64,000 bases of DNA from Bradyrhizobium sp. WBAH42 (GCF_024585265.1 NZ_CP036533.1:6085001-6149000), one strand, 5' to 3'. Shown: positions 36,120 to 45,748, counted from the first letter of the stretch. Numbers and translations are program-made. Notes: generated by a model not told the origin, from the sequence alone.

Positions 36120-36878
36120 TCACCCCCGCCGCGCCAAAAACTCCAGCACGCCGGTCTTGTAGACCTTGTCGCCGACCGCACGCATGTGGTCGCGGTTCGG
36201 AATGTCCAGCACTTCCGCGCCGGGGATGATGGCGCCGAGCGCGCTGGCGCTTCCTGCGACGTCGTCGGCGCTGCCGACTGCGATCAGCACCGGCACGTCG
36301 ATGCGCGCGGCTTCCTCGCGGGTCATGAGATCGCGCGTGCCGCGCAGGCACGCGGCGAGCGCACGGCGGTCGGAACGGGTCTGGTCGGCGAACGCGCGAA
36401 ACGTGCGGCCGACGGGATCGGTGACGTCATCCAGCGCGGGCGCCTCCAGCGCCTTCGCCACGTTCTCGCCGGGGCCGCTGCCCTCGATCAGGCCGCCGAT
36501 GCCGATGCCGCCGAGGATCGCCGAGCGCAGGCGCTGCGGCTCGTTGAGGGAGAGCCAGGCCGTCATCCGCCCGCCCATCGAATAGCCCATGATGTCGGCC
36601 TGCGGGATGGCGAGATGATCCATCAGCGCGAGCACGTCGCCGGCCATCACGGGAATCGAATATTGCGCGGGCTCGTAGAGCTTTGCGCTCTCGCCGTGGC
36701 CGCGATTGTCGAGCGCAATCACGCGCCGGCCGTTCTTGCGCAGTTCCGAAACCCAGGTCGGGTAGACCCAGTTCACGTTCTTGCTGGAGGCAAAGCCGTG
36801 CACCAGGATGATCGGATCGCCCTCGCCTTCGTCGAGATAGGCAATTTCAACGGCGCCGTTGTGAAAGCTCGGCATCAT
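36120..36878 (-). CDS. alpha/beta hydrolase
   Basis: A protein of about 252 residues. The alpha/beta-hydrolase core is seen: HGFASSKNVNW (oxyanion), nucleophile elbow GYSMGG (Ser), the acid in VGSADDVAG, and His in NRDHMRAV. Substrate unknown; possible roles include a lactonase, an esterase or a thioesterase. A 3' copy of its end occurs at 34541-34612. Two adjacent ATG codons (36878, 36875) are possible starts. Confidence 0.88.
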   Translation of the reverse strand: MMPSFHNGAVEIAYLDEGEGDPIILVHGFASSKNVNWVYPTWVSELRKNGRRVIALDNRGHGESAKLYEPAQYSIPVMAGDVLALMDHLAIPQADIMGYSMGGRMTAWLSLNEPQRLRSAILGGIGIGGLIEGSGPGENVAKALEAPALDDVTDPVGRTFRAFADQTRSDRRALAACLRGTRDLMTREEAARIDVPVLIAVGSADDVAGSASALGAIIPGAEVLDIPNRDHMRAVGDKVYKTGVLEFLARRG

Positions 36879-37039
36879 CAGTTCCGTGAGGTCTGGAGGG
36901 GAATGGCTGATCTTAGAGCACGATCCGGACAGATGTGCAGCGGTTTTTCCGCGCGACAAACGCGGAGCGCGCTTGCGCGGAGATCATGCTCAAACAATGA
37001 CCCGGAGCGCGCCGACGATTGACCGCAATTTCGTCTGCT

Positions 37040-38176
37040 TTAGGCCTTGAGAGCCGCAGCTTCCAGCGCAGCTTCGGCGGCGATCTGCGCGCGGCGAAGC
37101 CGCCGCGCTCGCCTGCGATCGCACCAGGCCTGGGTCAGGCGCTCGGTCGTCGCCTTGATGGAGGAGAGCAGGCCGAACAGGGTCACGACCGCGCCAAACA
37201 GCCAGAGCGCCAGATCGAACGCGCCGCCGACGAGCAGCAGCGCGCCACGGCCGAGCAGCTTAATGATCGCACGCGTCTTGCCGCCTTGCGCTTCCGCAAG
37301 CCGCGCCGCGCGGGCGACGTCCTTCGGGCCTTCGGCGATGCGCAGCGTATCCATGGCGCCCCGCGTGCCGGTCTTTCCGGCGACGCGCGTGACGTCCTTG
37401 CCGAGCCGGACCAGCGCACCGGCCTTCTCTGCGCGGAACGCGGCCTTGATCGCGCTCACGGTCTGGCCAGGGCGCAGCACCGAGCCTGATGCCACTGCGT
37501 TCCGGAGCATCGGCGTGTCGACGACCTCGCGCGCGGACCGGCCGGCCCATGCGGCGAGCCCCTCGCCGAGCCGTCCGAGCTTGCGCGCATCCTTCACCAG
37601 CGTCAGCCCGGCGCGCACCGGCGCGGCACCGCCGACGGAGACGTAGGTTGCCGCCGTCACCGCAAGGCCGGCCGCCGCAAGAGAGAGCACGAGGCGGTCG
37701 GTGTCCTCGCCCATGGCGAGGTGCTTGCCCTCGCGCACCACGTCCCTGATGTCGCCGAACACGAAGAGATCGCCGGCCACGGTCCCGGACAGGCTCGCGA
37801 CATCGTCCGCGTTGCCGGTGACGAGACCGGTGGCGAAGCGCTTGGCGAAATGCGAGGTCGAATTCTCGGCTTTCACGGCGTCGCCGACGCGGCTCAGGAG
37901 ATCGTCGGGAAGCGCGATGTTGCGGTCACGCGCCAGCGCCACGAAACTGTCGGCGAGATCGGCATCGCCGGCGGCGAGCGCGGCCTCGATATTGTCCTGA
38001 ACCAGGCGGTCGTTGTGCCGCAGGACTGCATCGAGCTTCAGCTCGGAGAGTGAGGCCGGATCGTCCTGGGCGGCCAGGATCGCGCCGGCCTCGCGGGCAT
38101 GCGGCGCCACCTGCGCAAGCATGAAGCCGCACGCGGCCACTCCCGCCAACGCCGTACTGATTCGAAACCACTTCAT
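37040..38176 (-). CDS. membrane-associated hypothetical protein
   Basis: A 378-residue protein. The N terminus is a signal anchor (ISTALAGVAACGFMLAQVAP). A long helical, Ala/Asp/Arg-rich region with several hydrophobic segments follows (GLAVTAATYVSVGG at about 170-185), and a C-terminal pair of hydrophobic helices (about 313-345) ends in a basic tail (CDRRRARRLRRAQ). I do not recognise a family. It is divergent from the zinc-finger gene across about 300 bases. Confidence 0.6.
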   Translation of the reverse strand: MKWFRISTALAGVAACGFMLAQVAPHAREAGAILAAQDDPASLSELKLDAVLRHNDRLVQDNIEAALAAGDADLADSFVALARDRNIALPDDLLSRVGDAVKAENSTSHFAKRFATGLVTGNADDVASLSGTVAGDLFVFGDIRDVVREGKHLAMGEDTDRLVLSLAAAGLAVTAATYVSVGGAAPVRAGLTLVKDARKLGRLGEGLAAWAGRSAREVVDTPMLRNAVASGSVLRPGQTVSAIKAAFRAEKAGALVRLGKDVTRVAGKTGTRGAMDTLRIAEGPKDVARAARLAEAQGGKTRAIIKLLGRGALLLVGGAFDLALWLFGAVVTLFGLLSSIKATTERLTQAWCDRRRARRLRRAQIAAEAALEAAALKA

Positions 38177-38483
38177 GTGGAAAAGCTCGGATGCCCTTGG
38201 ATGCCCGCGCGGAACGATACGCCTTTCGTCCCGATTTCACGCAACCACAGAGATAGTATGCCAAAATTGCGACACAACGTCCCCGACGAAAGAAGGGCTT
38301 CTCTCAGGCCGCAAGATTGTGTCGAATTTGCATGAGCCAATGAGCATGGGGCGCTTGCGGAGCTTTTCGGTTCCATTGGACTAGCAATCATCTGCACCCG
38401 CCAGTATGGTCCGCGGCGCCTCAAAGATGCCGCGTCAGTCGTTGATTGTGTCTGCCGCCTCTGCCACTCCAGGATGAACTACG
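38177..38483. other. intergenic region upstream of zinc-finger gene
   Basis: About 305 bases between divergent genes. No palindrome, repeat or coding frame stood out. It presumably holds promoters for both genes. Confidence 0.4.
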
Positions 38484-38729
38484 ATGTCCGACCATGTCGT
38501 CCCGCACTTTCATAACGATGCCGGTGTCCCCGTCATCGAGATCGGCTCGCAAGAGTTCATGTGCGTGGGCGCCAACCCTCCGTTCGACCATCCGCACGTC
38601 TTCCTCGACCTTGGCAACGACAACGAGATCATCTGCCCCTATTGCTCGACGCTGTACCGCTTCGCGGCCGACCTGAAGGCGGGCGAAGCCCGCCCGCCGG
38701 AATGCGTGCTGAAGGACAAGGTGGCCTGA
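38484..38729 (+). CDS. CHCC-type zinc-finger domain protein
   Basis: An 81-residue protein related to the C-terminal domain of the NDUFS6 complex I subunit. The pattern C-x(9)-H-x(n)-CPYC is seen: VGANPPFDHPHVFLDLG followed by IICPYCSTLYRF. It probably binds one zinc and is expected to be cytosolic or associated with respiratory complex I. The ATG at 38484 has AGGA upstream. The monooxygenase gene follows after 20 bases and is likely co-transcribed. Confidence 0.82.
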   Translation: MSDHVVPHFHNDAGVPVIEIGSQEFMCVGANPPFDHPHVFLDLGNDNEIICPYCSTLYRFAADLKAGEARPPECVLKDKVA

Positions 38730-38749
38730 CCGCGTCCACCGGTTAAGGG

Positions 38750-39952
38750 GTGGCGCTCTCCCGAACGATTGTCATCGCCGGTGCCGGCATCGGTGGCCTG
38801 ACGGCCGCACTCGCGCTCGCGGCGCGCGGCTTCCGCATCGTCGTGCTGGAAAAGGCCGAACGCCTGGAGGAAGTCGGCGCCGGCCTGCAGCTCTCCCCCA
38901 ATGCCAGCCGCGTGCTGGTCGAGCTCGGCCTGACCGAACGCCTCAAGCTTCGCGCCGTCACCCCGGAGGCGGTTTCGATCATGAGCGCGCGCGCCGGCGG
39001 CGAGCTGCTGCGCATGCCGCTCGGCGAAGCCTCATCCGCGCGCGCCGGCGCGCCCTATTGGGTGGTGCACCGTGCCGACCTGCAATCGGCCCTCGCCGGC
39101 GCCGTTGCCGACCATCCCGACATCGATCTGAAGCTGGGCGCGACGTTCGAGGATGTGGCGCCCCATGCCAAGGGCCTGACGGTGGTCCATCGCAGCGGCA
39201 CGATCCGCCGCAGCGATCTCGCCAGCGCGCTGATCGGCGCCGATGGCATCTGGTCGACGGTGCGCCAGCATCTGTTTCCCGAGGTGCAGCCGCGCTTCTC
39301 CGGCCTGATCGCCTGGCGCGGCACGCTCGATGCCACCCAACTGCCGAAGGACTATACCGCGCGCCGGGTGCAGCTCTGGATGGGACCGAACGCCCATCTG
39401 GTCGCCTATCCGATCGCGGGCGGACGCCAGATCAATGTGGTCGCGGTGCTGCCGGGCACCTGGAACCGGCCGGGCTGGAGCACGCCCGGCGATGTCAGCG
39501 AGGCGATGGACGCCTTTGCCGGCCCACGCTGGCCGCCGGCGGCGCGGATGATGCTCGCCGCGGTCGACAGCTGGCGCAAATGGGCGCTGTTCGGCGTCCC
39601 CGACGGCTGCCCCTGGAGCAAGGGTTCGGTGGCGCTGCTCGGCGATGCCGTGCATGCGATGCTGCCGTTCGCAGCGCAAGGCGCCGGCATGGCGATCGAG
39701 GATGCCGCCGTGCTCGCCCGGCACTTGAGCCTCGAGGCCGCCGAGAGCAGCAAAGAGGTTGCCGCCGCGCTGACGCAATACGGCCGTGCGCGCCAGGCGC
39801 GGGTGCGGCGGGTGCAGCGGACCGCGCGGCAGCAGGGCCGCATCTATCATCTCAGTGGACCACTGGCGCTCGCACGCGATCTCGCGATCCGCGCGCTCGG
39901 CCCGGAGCGCATGCTGGCGCGGCAGGACTGGATCTACGGCTGGCGACCCTGA
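38750..39952 (+). CDS. FAD-dependent monooxygenase (salicylate hydroxylase-like)
   Basis: A 400-residue flavoprotein of the PHBH-type class A. It has GAGIGGLTAALALAARG (FAD dinucleotide-binding motif, about 10-26), the DG motif (IGADGIWSTVR, near residue 162) and the GD motif (GDAVHAMLPFAAQGAGMAIED, about 298-318). It would hydroxylate an aromatic substrate with NAD(P)H and O2. The start is GTG at 38750, which overlaps a GGGG stretch, and no ribosome-binding site is spaced properly. Confidence 0.86.
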   Translation: MALSRTIVIAGAGIGGLTAALALAARGFRIVVLEKAERLEEVGAGLQLSPNASRVLVELGLTERLKLRAVTPEAVSIMSARAGGELLRMPLGEASSARAGAPYWVVHRADLQSALAGAVADHPDIDLKLGATFEDVAPHAKGLTVVHRSGTIRRSDLASALIGADGIWSTVRQHLFPEVQPRFSGLIAWRGTLDATQLPKDYTARRVQLWMGPNAHLVAYPIAGGRQINVVAVLPGTWNRPGWSTPGDVSEAMDAFAGPRWPPAARMMLAAVDSWRKWALFGVPDGCPWSKGSVALLGDAVHAMLPFAAQGAGMAIEDAAVLARHLSLEAAESSKEVAAALTQYGRARQARVRRVQRTARQQGRIYHLSGPLALARDLAIRALGPERMLARQDWIYGWRP

Positions 39953-39977
39953 TGCGAACCGCGCGCGGCAGGACGCC

Positions 39978-40400
39978 TCAGCGGGCGGCCTTGCCGGATT
40001 TTGATGCGGGCTTGGCGGCGGCCGCCGGCGATGCCGGAGGCGGCGGCTCCTCAGGCGGCGACTCCCGGCATCTGTTGCGGCGCCAGGCGTCCTCGGCCAT
40101 TTGGGCCTGCCCGCGCACGGCGACATAATCGTTGCGATAAGCGAGCTCGGACACGACCGCGCCACCGGTCCCGGTCTCGGCCTTCTGCATCAGCGCCCGC
40201 AGATCGTCAGTGCGCTTGGCGAGCCCCTTGCGCTCGGTCTCCAGCTGCTTGCAATCGTACAATTCGTATTTGGCGGGATCGGCGAAGGCCGGCGCGATCG
40301 TTTCGCTCACGCTGGCGCAGCCGGACAGCGCGAGGCCAGCCGCAAGCAGCGCGAACAGCGCGCCATCGCCGCGCAGCGAAGAGGAAAACGAAGCAGCCAT
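39978..40400 (-). CDS. lipoprotein, hypothetical
   Basis: A 140-residue protein with a lipobox-type leader (LFALLAAGLALSGCAS, Cys at about residue 28), so it is predicted to be lipid-anchored. The mature part is charged and helical with two more Cys and a Pro/Ala-rich C terminus. Function unknown. It is convergent with the monooxygenase gene. Confidence 0.72.
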   Translation of the reverse strand: MAASFSSSLRGDGALFALLAAGLALSGCASVSETIAPAFADPAKYELYDCKQLETERKGLAKRTDDLRALMQKAETGTGGAVVSELAYRNDYVAVRGQAQMAEDAWRRNRCRESPPEEPPPPASPAAAAKPASKSGKAAR

Positions 40401-40572
40401 GCCGGATGAATAGCCCCCGTGGATTGAGAATGCCTAAAGCAGCAACAGATGTCCGGATTGAGGCTTTGCCTTGTGCGCCCGGCTCGCTTAAGGAAGAACC
40501 GTCCTTTCGGCGACGAACGCGCCAATTCCAGACCGCCGGAACGGACTTAAGTGTTTGATCTCGTTGGATCAA

Positions 40573-40661
40573 GCGGGCATGGCGGAATTGGTAGACGCAA
40601 GGGACTTAAAATCCCTCGGTGCGCAAGCGCTGTGCCGGTTCGACCCCGGCTGCCCGCACCA
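40573..40661 (+). tRNA. tRNA-Leu (UAA anticodon)
   Basis: A class II tRNA. The acceptor stem GCGGGCA pairs with TGCCCGC, the T arm is GCCGG-TTCGACC-CCGGC, the anticodon stem-loop is AGGGA-CTTAAAA-TCCCT and the long variable arm identifies leucine tRNA. The anticodon is TAA, reading UUA/UUG. The 3' end is followed by CCA encoded in the genome. It lies on the opposite strand to the glycosyltransferase gene that ends at 40672. Confidence 0.96.
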
Positions 40662-40671
40662 CTCGATTGAA

Positions 40672-42069
40672 TCATCCCTGCTCGAGGCGCTTCGGCTCCG
40701 CGCGGAAATCGAGCAGCAGGATCCAGAAGCAGATCAGCGCGGAGGCGAGGAGGATGAAGGTGCCCTCGATCGGCGCTCCCAGAAGCGAGACCAGTGCCGG
40801 CAAGGCGAGGCCGACGCCGAGGATGGCGGCGAGCGCCAGGGGCGGAAGATCGACGATGAGGATCGCGGCATAGAGCGCGAGCTCGAAGAAGGCATATTCC
40901 TTCAGACGCGGCGAGCAGAGATAGAGCGCGAACATGGCGAGCACCGTAATGCGCATGGCCGTGCGGGGGTGATCCATCAGCCAGCGATCGAGCTCGGTCG
41001 GGAGCGATGTCCATCCCCGCGCCGATCCGCTCGCGGCCGCGCGCAGGACGGACTGCGCGAACGGCACGAGCACCAGCGCGAGTGCCGCGAGCGCATAGGC
41101 CGCCAACATCGCCGGCTTGCTGTCGCCGAAGCCGGCCTGGGCCATGAGGTCGCGCGCCAGCAGCAAGAGCGACGGATTGGTCTCGACGAGACCGACGGCA
41201 TGCTGGCCGGGAATCTGTCCTGCGATCGCGAGCAGCCAGCTCGCGAACAGATCGGGATACAGCAGCCGCGACACCGCGACCGGCAACGCGAAGGCGAACG
41301 CGCCCACCGCGATCAAGGCCAGCTTGCGGCCGCGCGGCAGCGGCAGGAAATAGAGCGCCGCCAGCACCGGGAAGAACACCAGCTTGAACGAGGTCACGAG
41401 GCCGAGCAGCGCAGCGCCGCCGAGGCGCAAGGAAAAGCTCAGATCTCGTCCGGACGCGAGCGGACGCAGCAGGAGCTTCAGCGCGATCGCGGTCAGCACA
41501 CCGCTCAGCAGCGCAAAATTCCCCGACGCCAGCACAAATTCGAAACCGACGAACGCGCCGAGCGCGCAGAGCACCTTCAGGCCAGCATCGCGCGCGCCGG
41601 GACGCGTCCGGCCGAGGCCGGGCAGAAGCAACCCGCAGAGCACGGCGAGGACGAGATAGATGCTTCTGTAATGATCGACCAGAACACCGCCCGCGCAGAG
41701 GGGACGGAAAACGTCCAGCGTCACCGGCAGATAGGGGTAAGAATAATTGGTGCCCTTCAGGTTCTTGACGAAGTAGGGATCGAGCCCTTCGGCATGCGCA
41801 TCGACGGCTGCGCAATTGACCCGGACGTCCCAGCCATATGGCAGGTCGAGCGAGGCATCGTTGGCGAGATTGCCGAGCGCCAGCAGCGCCGTCAGCGCGA
41901 TCAGGCAGGCAAGCCAGACGTTGCGCCTGCCGGCACTCGCCGCAGGCGCCAACCATCGTGCTGCACCGGACATGTCGGACACGGGCGATACCCTGCTTGG
42001 CCTGGCTTCTCCCGGCGCCGTTGCGGCAGCCGGTCCGGCCACAATGGACAGGACGGGTTGCCGATTCAT
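40672..42069 (-). CDS. glycosyltransferase family 87 (DUF2029) membrane protein
   Basis: A 465-residue protein with about ten transmembrane helices and the DUF2029 pattern, including YGWDVRVNC near residue 78, SYPYLPVTLDVFRPL near 110 and the motif GNFALLSGVLTAIAL. GT87 enzymes are polyprenyl-phosphate-dependent mannosyl-type transferases. It probably acts on envelope glycans with the sugar unknown. A second membrane glycosyltransferase (43914-45530) is nearby. Confidence 0.85.
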   Translation of the reverse strand: MNRQPVLSIVAGPAAATAPGEARPSRVSPVSDMSGAARWLAPAASAGRRNVWLACLIALTALLALGNLANDASLDLPYGWDVRVNCAAVDAHAEGLDPYFVKNLKGTNYSYPYLPVTLDVFRPLCAGGVLVDHYRSIYLVLAVLCGLLLPGLGRTRPGARDAGLKVLCALGAFVGFEFVLASGNFALLSGVLTAIALKLLLRPLASGRDLSFSLRLGGAALLGLVTSFKLVFFPVLAALYFLPLPRGRKLALIAVGAFAFALPVAVSRLLYPDLFASWLLAIAGQIPGQHAVGLVETNPSLLLLARDLMAQAGFGDSKPAMLAAYALAALALVLVPFAQSVLRAAASGSARGWTSLPTELDRWLMDHPRTAMRITVLAMFALYLCSPRLKEYAFFELALYAAILIVDLPPLALAAILGVGLALPALVSLLGAPIEGTFILLASALICFWILLLDFRAEPKRLEQG

Positions 42070-42311
42070 CTCCCCGGCGGGCCATGCGCGATCTTATGGT
42101 TAATCCCTGGTTGCCGGGCCCTACCCTCGTTGACGCGGTTTCGGAAAGCGCTTCCATGCGCGCCGCGATCGGTCGAGCATGACCATGGCCGGCAGCGGGG
42201 GCCTCGCCAGGTCTTGACCGCCCCTGCTCCGCCTGCCAGCCATCCCGAAACATGGGTTGTGCAACGCAGCATCAGGGCTAGATAAGTCCTTCGATTGCAG
42301 GGGTAAGCTTC

Positions 42312-43559
42312 TTGTCTGACGTCAATGCCGACGATTGGGTGTCCGCGGGACACCGCCCGATGGGTTTTCCGGAATTCGTCATCGTGATCGCGTCCATCAT
42401 GGCGCTGAATCCGCTCGCCATGGACATGATGTTGCCAGCGCTGCCGAACATCGGCGCCGCCTTCAAGATTCCCGTCGAGAACCATCTGCAACTCGTGCTG
42501 TCGACCTTCCTGATCGGCTTTGGCGCCGGCCAGTTCGTCATGGGCCCGCTGTCGGACCGTTTCGGACGCCGGCCGGTGCTGCTCGGCGGCATGGCGGTCT
42601 ATGCGGTGGCGAGCGTGCTGGCGGTCGCCGCGCCCTCGTTCGAGACGCTGTTGCTGGCGCGTGCGCTCCAGGGGCTCGGCACCTCGGCGACGCGCGTGAT
42701 CGCGACCTCGATCGTACGCGACTGCTATGTCGGCCGCCGCATGGCGAGCGTGATGTCGCTCGCCATGATGGTGTTCATCGCGGTGCCCGTGGTCGCCCCC
42801 TCGTTCGGACAGGCGGTGCTGCTGGTGACGGCGTGGCGCGGCATCTTCGTGGTGCTGATGCTCTACGGCTTGCTCGCACTCGCATGGTGCGTGCTGCGGC
42901 TGCCCGAAACCCTCCCCCAGTCCGAGCGCCGATCGCTGGCGCCCGCGGACGTGCTCTCGGCGTTCCGGCAGACCGTGACCCATCGCCAGACCATCGGCTA
43001 TGCCACGGCGGCCGGCAGCGTCATCGGCGCGCTGTTCGCCTATGTCTTTTGCGCCCAGCAGGTCTTCACCGGCATCTATCATCTCGGCCGATATTTCCCG
43101 CTCGCTTTCGCCGCGATCGCCGCCGGCACCGCCATCGCCGGCTTCCTCAACGCGAGGCTGGTCGGCCGGCTCGGCATGCGCGTCATCTCGCACGGCGCGC
43201 TGATGCTCTACACATTCGTGGCCGGCGTGATGCTGCTGACGGAATGCCTCGGCGTGCTGCCACTCGCCCTGTTCATGGTGCTCTCCGCCCTGATGATGTT
43301 CTCGTTCGGCATGATGGTCGCCAACTTCACCGCGCTCGCGATGGAGCCACAGGGCCACATCGCCGGCACCGCCTCCTCGCTCTACGGCTCGATCACCACG
43401 CTGATCGGAATCGTGGTCGGCATGGCGATCGGGCAGAGCTTCGACGGCACGCTGCTGCCCTTCTCGATCGGCTTCTTCCTGTCCACCCTCGCCGCGGTCG
43501 CGATCGTGCTGGTGGTCGAGAAGGGACGGCTGTTCAGGCCGCAGCATCGTCCCGTCTGA
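42312..43559 (+). CDS. multidrug efflux MFS transporter (Bcr/CflA-type)
   Basis: A 415-residue protein with 12 predicted helices. Bcr/CflA features are MALNPLAMDMMLPALPNIG (about 31-49), MGPLSDRFGRRPVLLGG (about 78-94) and a conserved middle. It exports drugs by proton antiport and has a broad family-level substrate range. The start is the TTG at 42312, supported by AGGGG eight bases upstream. It is divergent from the GT87 gene. Confidence 0.88.
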   Translation: MSDVNADDWVSAGHRPMGFPEFVIVIASIMALNPLAMDMMLPALPNIGAAFKIPVENHLQLVLSTFLIGFGAGQFVMGPLSDRFGRRPVLLGGMAVYAVASVLAVAAPSFETLLLARALQGLGTSATRVIATSIVRDCYVGRRMASVMSLAMMVFIAVPVVAPSFGQAVLLVTAWRGIFVVLMLYGLLALAWCVLRLPETLPQSERRSLAPADVLSAFRQTVTHRQTIGYATAAGSVIGALFAYVFCAQQVFTGIYHLGRYFPLAFAAIAAGTAIAGFLNARLVGRLGMRVISHGALMLYTFVAGVMLLTECLGVLPLALFMVLSALMMFSFGMMVANFTALAMEPQGHIAGTASSLYGSITTLIGIVVGMAIGQSFDGTLLPFSIGFFLSTLAAVAIVLVVEKGRLFRPQHRPV

Positions 43560-43913
43560 GGAACCAGGAGGCGGCCTCGATGTTGTCCTGCAGCAATTCT
43601 AGAGGATGCTGTAATGGAACTGGAACATCGCGAAGACCACGCCGAGGCAAAGCTTCAAAATGTGGAGCCGTCTGAACCGCGGGCCGAGCAGGTCACGTTC
43701 ACCGCGCCTCTTGCGAGCGAGGGGCTCGAGCAGGTGCGCGACAGCCATTGCTAGGTCAAATCGATGGCCGCGCCGGGCGAGGGCTTTCTCCTCTTGGAGA
43801 TTGTCCCGTCGTGGAAGCACCCTCTCCCCAACCCTCTCCCGCAAGCGGGAGAGGGAGCGCACCTCGGTCGCTGCAGCGAATTGATTTCATTTCATCGCAT
43901 TTCAGAACGACCT
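43560..43913. other. intergenic region with degenerate coding remnants
   Basis: About 350 bases between the convergent MFS and GT39 genes. It contains the palindrome at 43832-43855. A minus-strand frame at 43599-43862 ends in a hydrophobic stretch LKLCLGVVFAMFQFHYSIL and could be a remnant of a small gene, but its start runs into the repeat. I do not call it a gene. Confidence 0.4.
43832..43855. repeat. short palindrome in a C/T-rich repeat
   Basis: CCCTCTCCCGC (43832-43842) pairs exactly with GCGGGAGAGGG (43845-43855). It is part of a C/T-rich block starting with CCCTCTCCCC at 43820, a common form of short interspersed palindrome. Confidence 0.7.
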
Positions 43914-45530
43914 CTAGTGGGTTCCTCGCCGGCTGGCGCTGAAATCATCCGCAGCGCTCGGTGCCGGGCTTGCTTGCGGCAGCGCCATCAGCACGATCAC
44001 CTCGCGAGACACGCCAAGCCGGCCCCATAGCGAGGCCTGCACGGTGAACTCGCGCCTGACGAAACGTCCGCCACGGGCGGACACCCATTCCAGCCAGCGA
44101 TTGCAGTGCTCCTGCCCCTGGAAACAGAGTGCGGCCCAGCCGCGGTCCAGCGTCGTCCTGCGCGGCAGGCCCCAGGTGTATTGATGCGCGAACGGCCGCG
44201 CGTAATAGGGATGGTCCGGGCTGTAGAACGCCGTCGCGAAGGCGAGTGCATCGTCGCCGCTGACGGCGCTCAGCGGCTCGCCGGTCACCTCGCGCCACTG
44301 GCGCGTTAATTCGTTGGCCGCCTGCACGTAAAAATTCCGGCCCTCTTCATAGCCGTGATCGTTGCGATGGACGGCATGGATCGGCGCCGCGACCAGGACG
44401 GCGGCGAGCGCAGCGCCGGCAACGATCATCGTGACGTTGACCGTGTGGAAGCGCTCGATCGGATAGCTCGTGCCGCAGACCACGAGAATGGCGAACAGGA
44501 ACAGGCCCTGCAACGCCCAGAGTGACGGCAAATCGGTGCCCATCACAAGCGACGTCAGCAGCGGAAGCACGATCGTGCCGATCGCGACGTAGAACAGAAG
44601 CCGCAGGCCCGGGCTCATGGCCGCGAAGTCGGCCGGAAACCGCCTCAGGCGCGGTCCTGCGATGAGCAGCCAGATCACGGCCGATATGCTCATCGCCGCG
44701 GCCAGCCCGAGCAGAAAGTTTCTCACCTCGTGGAGTGAGGTTGCGAGGTTGCCGTTGGCATGCGCCAGCGCGTAGGTGAAGGTCGAGGCGCCCGTGGTCG
44801 CGAGCCAATGGATGTGGGGCGACAGCGCCGCGAGCCCCACGACCACCGATATCCATGGCGAAGCCGAGCTGAAATAAGCGCGCCGCGCCGGGTGCGCCAG
44901 CGCGGCCAAGGCGAAGCTCGCGACGAGGAAGATCGAGTAATATTTGCCGACCATCGCCAGCGCGGTGGTGCATCCCGCCGCGATTGCCCAGGACCAGGCG
45001 CGCGTCTCGAATGCGCGCAGGAAGCACCAGGTCGCAAGCGGCCAGATTGCCAGCAGCACCGAATTGGCATTGAAGCGCTGGGCGTGAAATTGATAGACCG
45101 GCGTCAGCATCAGGAGCAGCAGCACCAGGACGCGCCTGTGCCCGGTCACGAATTGCCGCGCGATGCGGTCGACGAAGACCAATGCAAGCCCGGCATTGGC
45201 CATCGCCATCAACTGCAACGACCAGTCGCTGAGTGGGAAGACGGAGGTCCAGGCGGCGGCAATCCAGCCGCTCAAGGGCGGGTGCTTGTGATAGCCCCAG
45301 GCGAAATGCCGGCCCAAGGTCCAGGCCTCGAGCGTATCGGGGTGCAGACCGCCGCCGGCATAGGCGATCGCCAGATAGAGCGTCCAGATCACAACGAAGC
45401 AGGCGATGAGAAGCGGCACGGCCCAGCCGGCCTCGACACCGTCGAGCCAGCGCAGGAACGGCCGCCGCCAACGCGCCGGTGCGCGATCTGACCGTTCGGC
45501 CATCGCCTGAAGTGCAAAATCGATCGGCAC
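43914..45530 (-). CDS. glycosyltransferase family 39 (PMT-like) membrane protein
   Basis: A 538-residue protein with about 12 helices. The family-39 pattern is seen in an early loop (PDTLEAWTLGRHFAWGYHKHPPLSGWIAAAW, with His/Asp residues likely catalytic) and a large C-terminal periplasmic domain after residue 390. Members transfer sugars from polyprenyl phosphate to lipids or proteins, for example lipid A. The start is GTG 45530 or ATG 45503, which are not distinguished. It is convergent with the MFS gene. Confidence 0.83.
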   Translation of the reverse strand: MPIDFALQAMAERSDRAPARWRRPFLRWLDGVEAGWAVPLLIACFVVIWTLYLAIAYAGGGLHPDTLEAWTLGRHFAWGYHKHPPLSGWIAAAWTSVFPLSDWSLQLMAMANAGLALVFVDRIARQFVTGHRRVLVLLLLMLTPVYQFHAQRFNANSVLLAIWPLATWCFLRAFETRAWSWAIAAGCTTALAMVGKYYSIFLVASFALAALAHPARRAYFSSASPWISVVVGLAALSPHIHWLATTGASTFTYALAHANGNLATSLHEVRNFLLGLAAAMSISAVIWLLIAGPRLRRFPADFAAMSPGLRLLFYVAIGTIVLPLLTSLVMGTDLPSLWALQGLFLFAILVVCGTSYPIERFHTVNVTMIVAGAALAAVLVAAPIHAVHRNDHGYEEGRNFYVQAANELTRQWREVTGEPLSAVSGDDALAFATAFYSPDHPYYARPFAHQYTWGLPRRTTLDRGWAALCFQGQEHCNRWLEWVSARGGRFVRREFTVQASLWGRLGVSREVIVLMALPQASPAPSAADDFSASRRGTH

Positions 45531-45664
45531 GAGAATCAGATTTGAAGACGGAAAAAAGATGCGCGCGGACGACGCATCTATTTCAGGATTGAAGCAAATA
45601 GCAAGAATTGCAGATTGGAAGGGTTAAAAGCACGCGCCTTCGTAGAGATCCCGCTCTCTCACCC

Positions 45665-45748
45665 GTCATTGCGAGGAGCGAAGCGACGAAGCAATCCAGA
45701 CTGCCTCTGCGGAAAGATTCTGGATTGCTTCGCTTCGCTCGCAATGAC
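45665..45748. repeat. palindromic interspersed repeat, family B
   Basis: GTCATTGCGAG at 45665 is matched by CTCGCAATGAC ending at 45748, with further pairing of GAAGCAATCCAG and CTGGATTGCTTC inside. A closely related copy lies at 59871-59948. Confidence 0.85.

Noticed and set aside
40573..40661. tRNA-Leu as an integration site of a genomic island
   Set aside because: No integrase, no direct repeat of the tRNA 3' end and normal neighbouring genes.
40547..42285. Long frames on both strands around the GT87 gene, one overlapping the tRNA
   Set aside because: Only the 40672-42069 frame shows a membrane-protein composition and family motifs. The others are shadows and one would run through the tRNA-Leu.
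43599..43862. Small minus-strand gene between MFS and GT39 genes
   Set aside because: Its first codons lie inside a palindromic repeat, it has no ribosome-binding site and no recognisable family, so it is at best a remnant.
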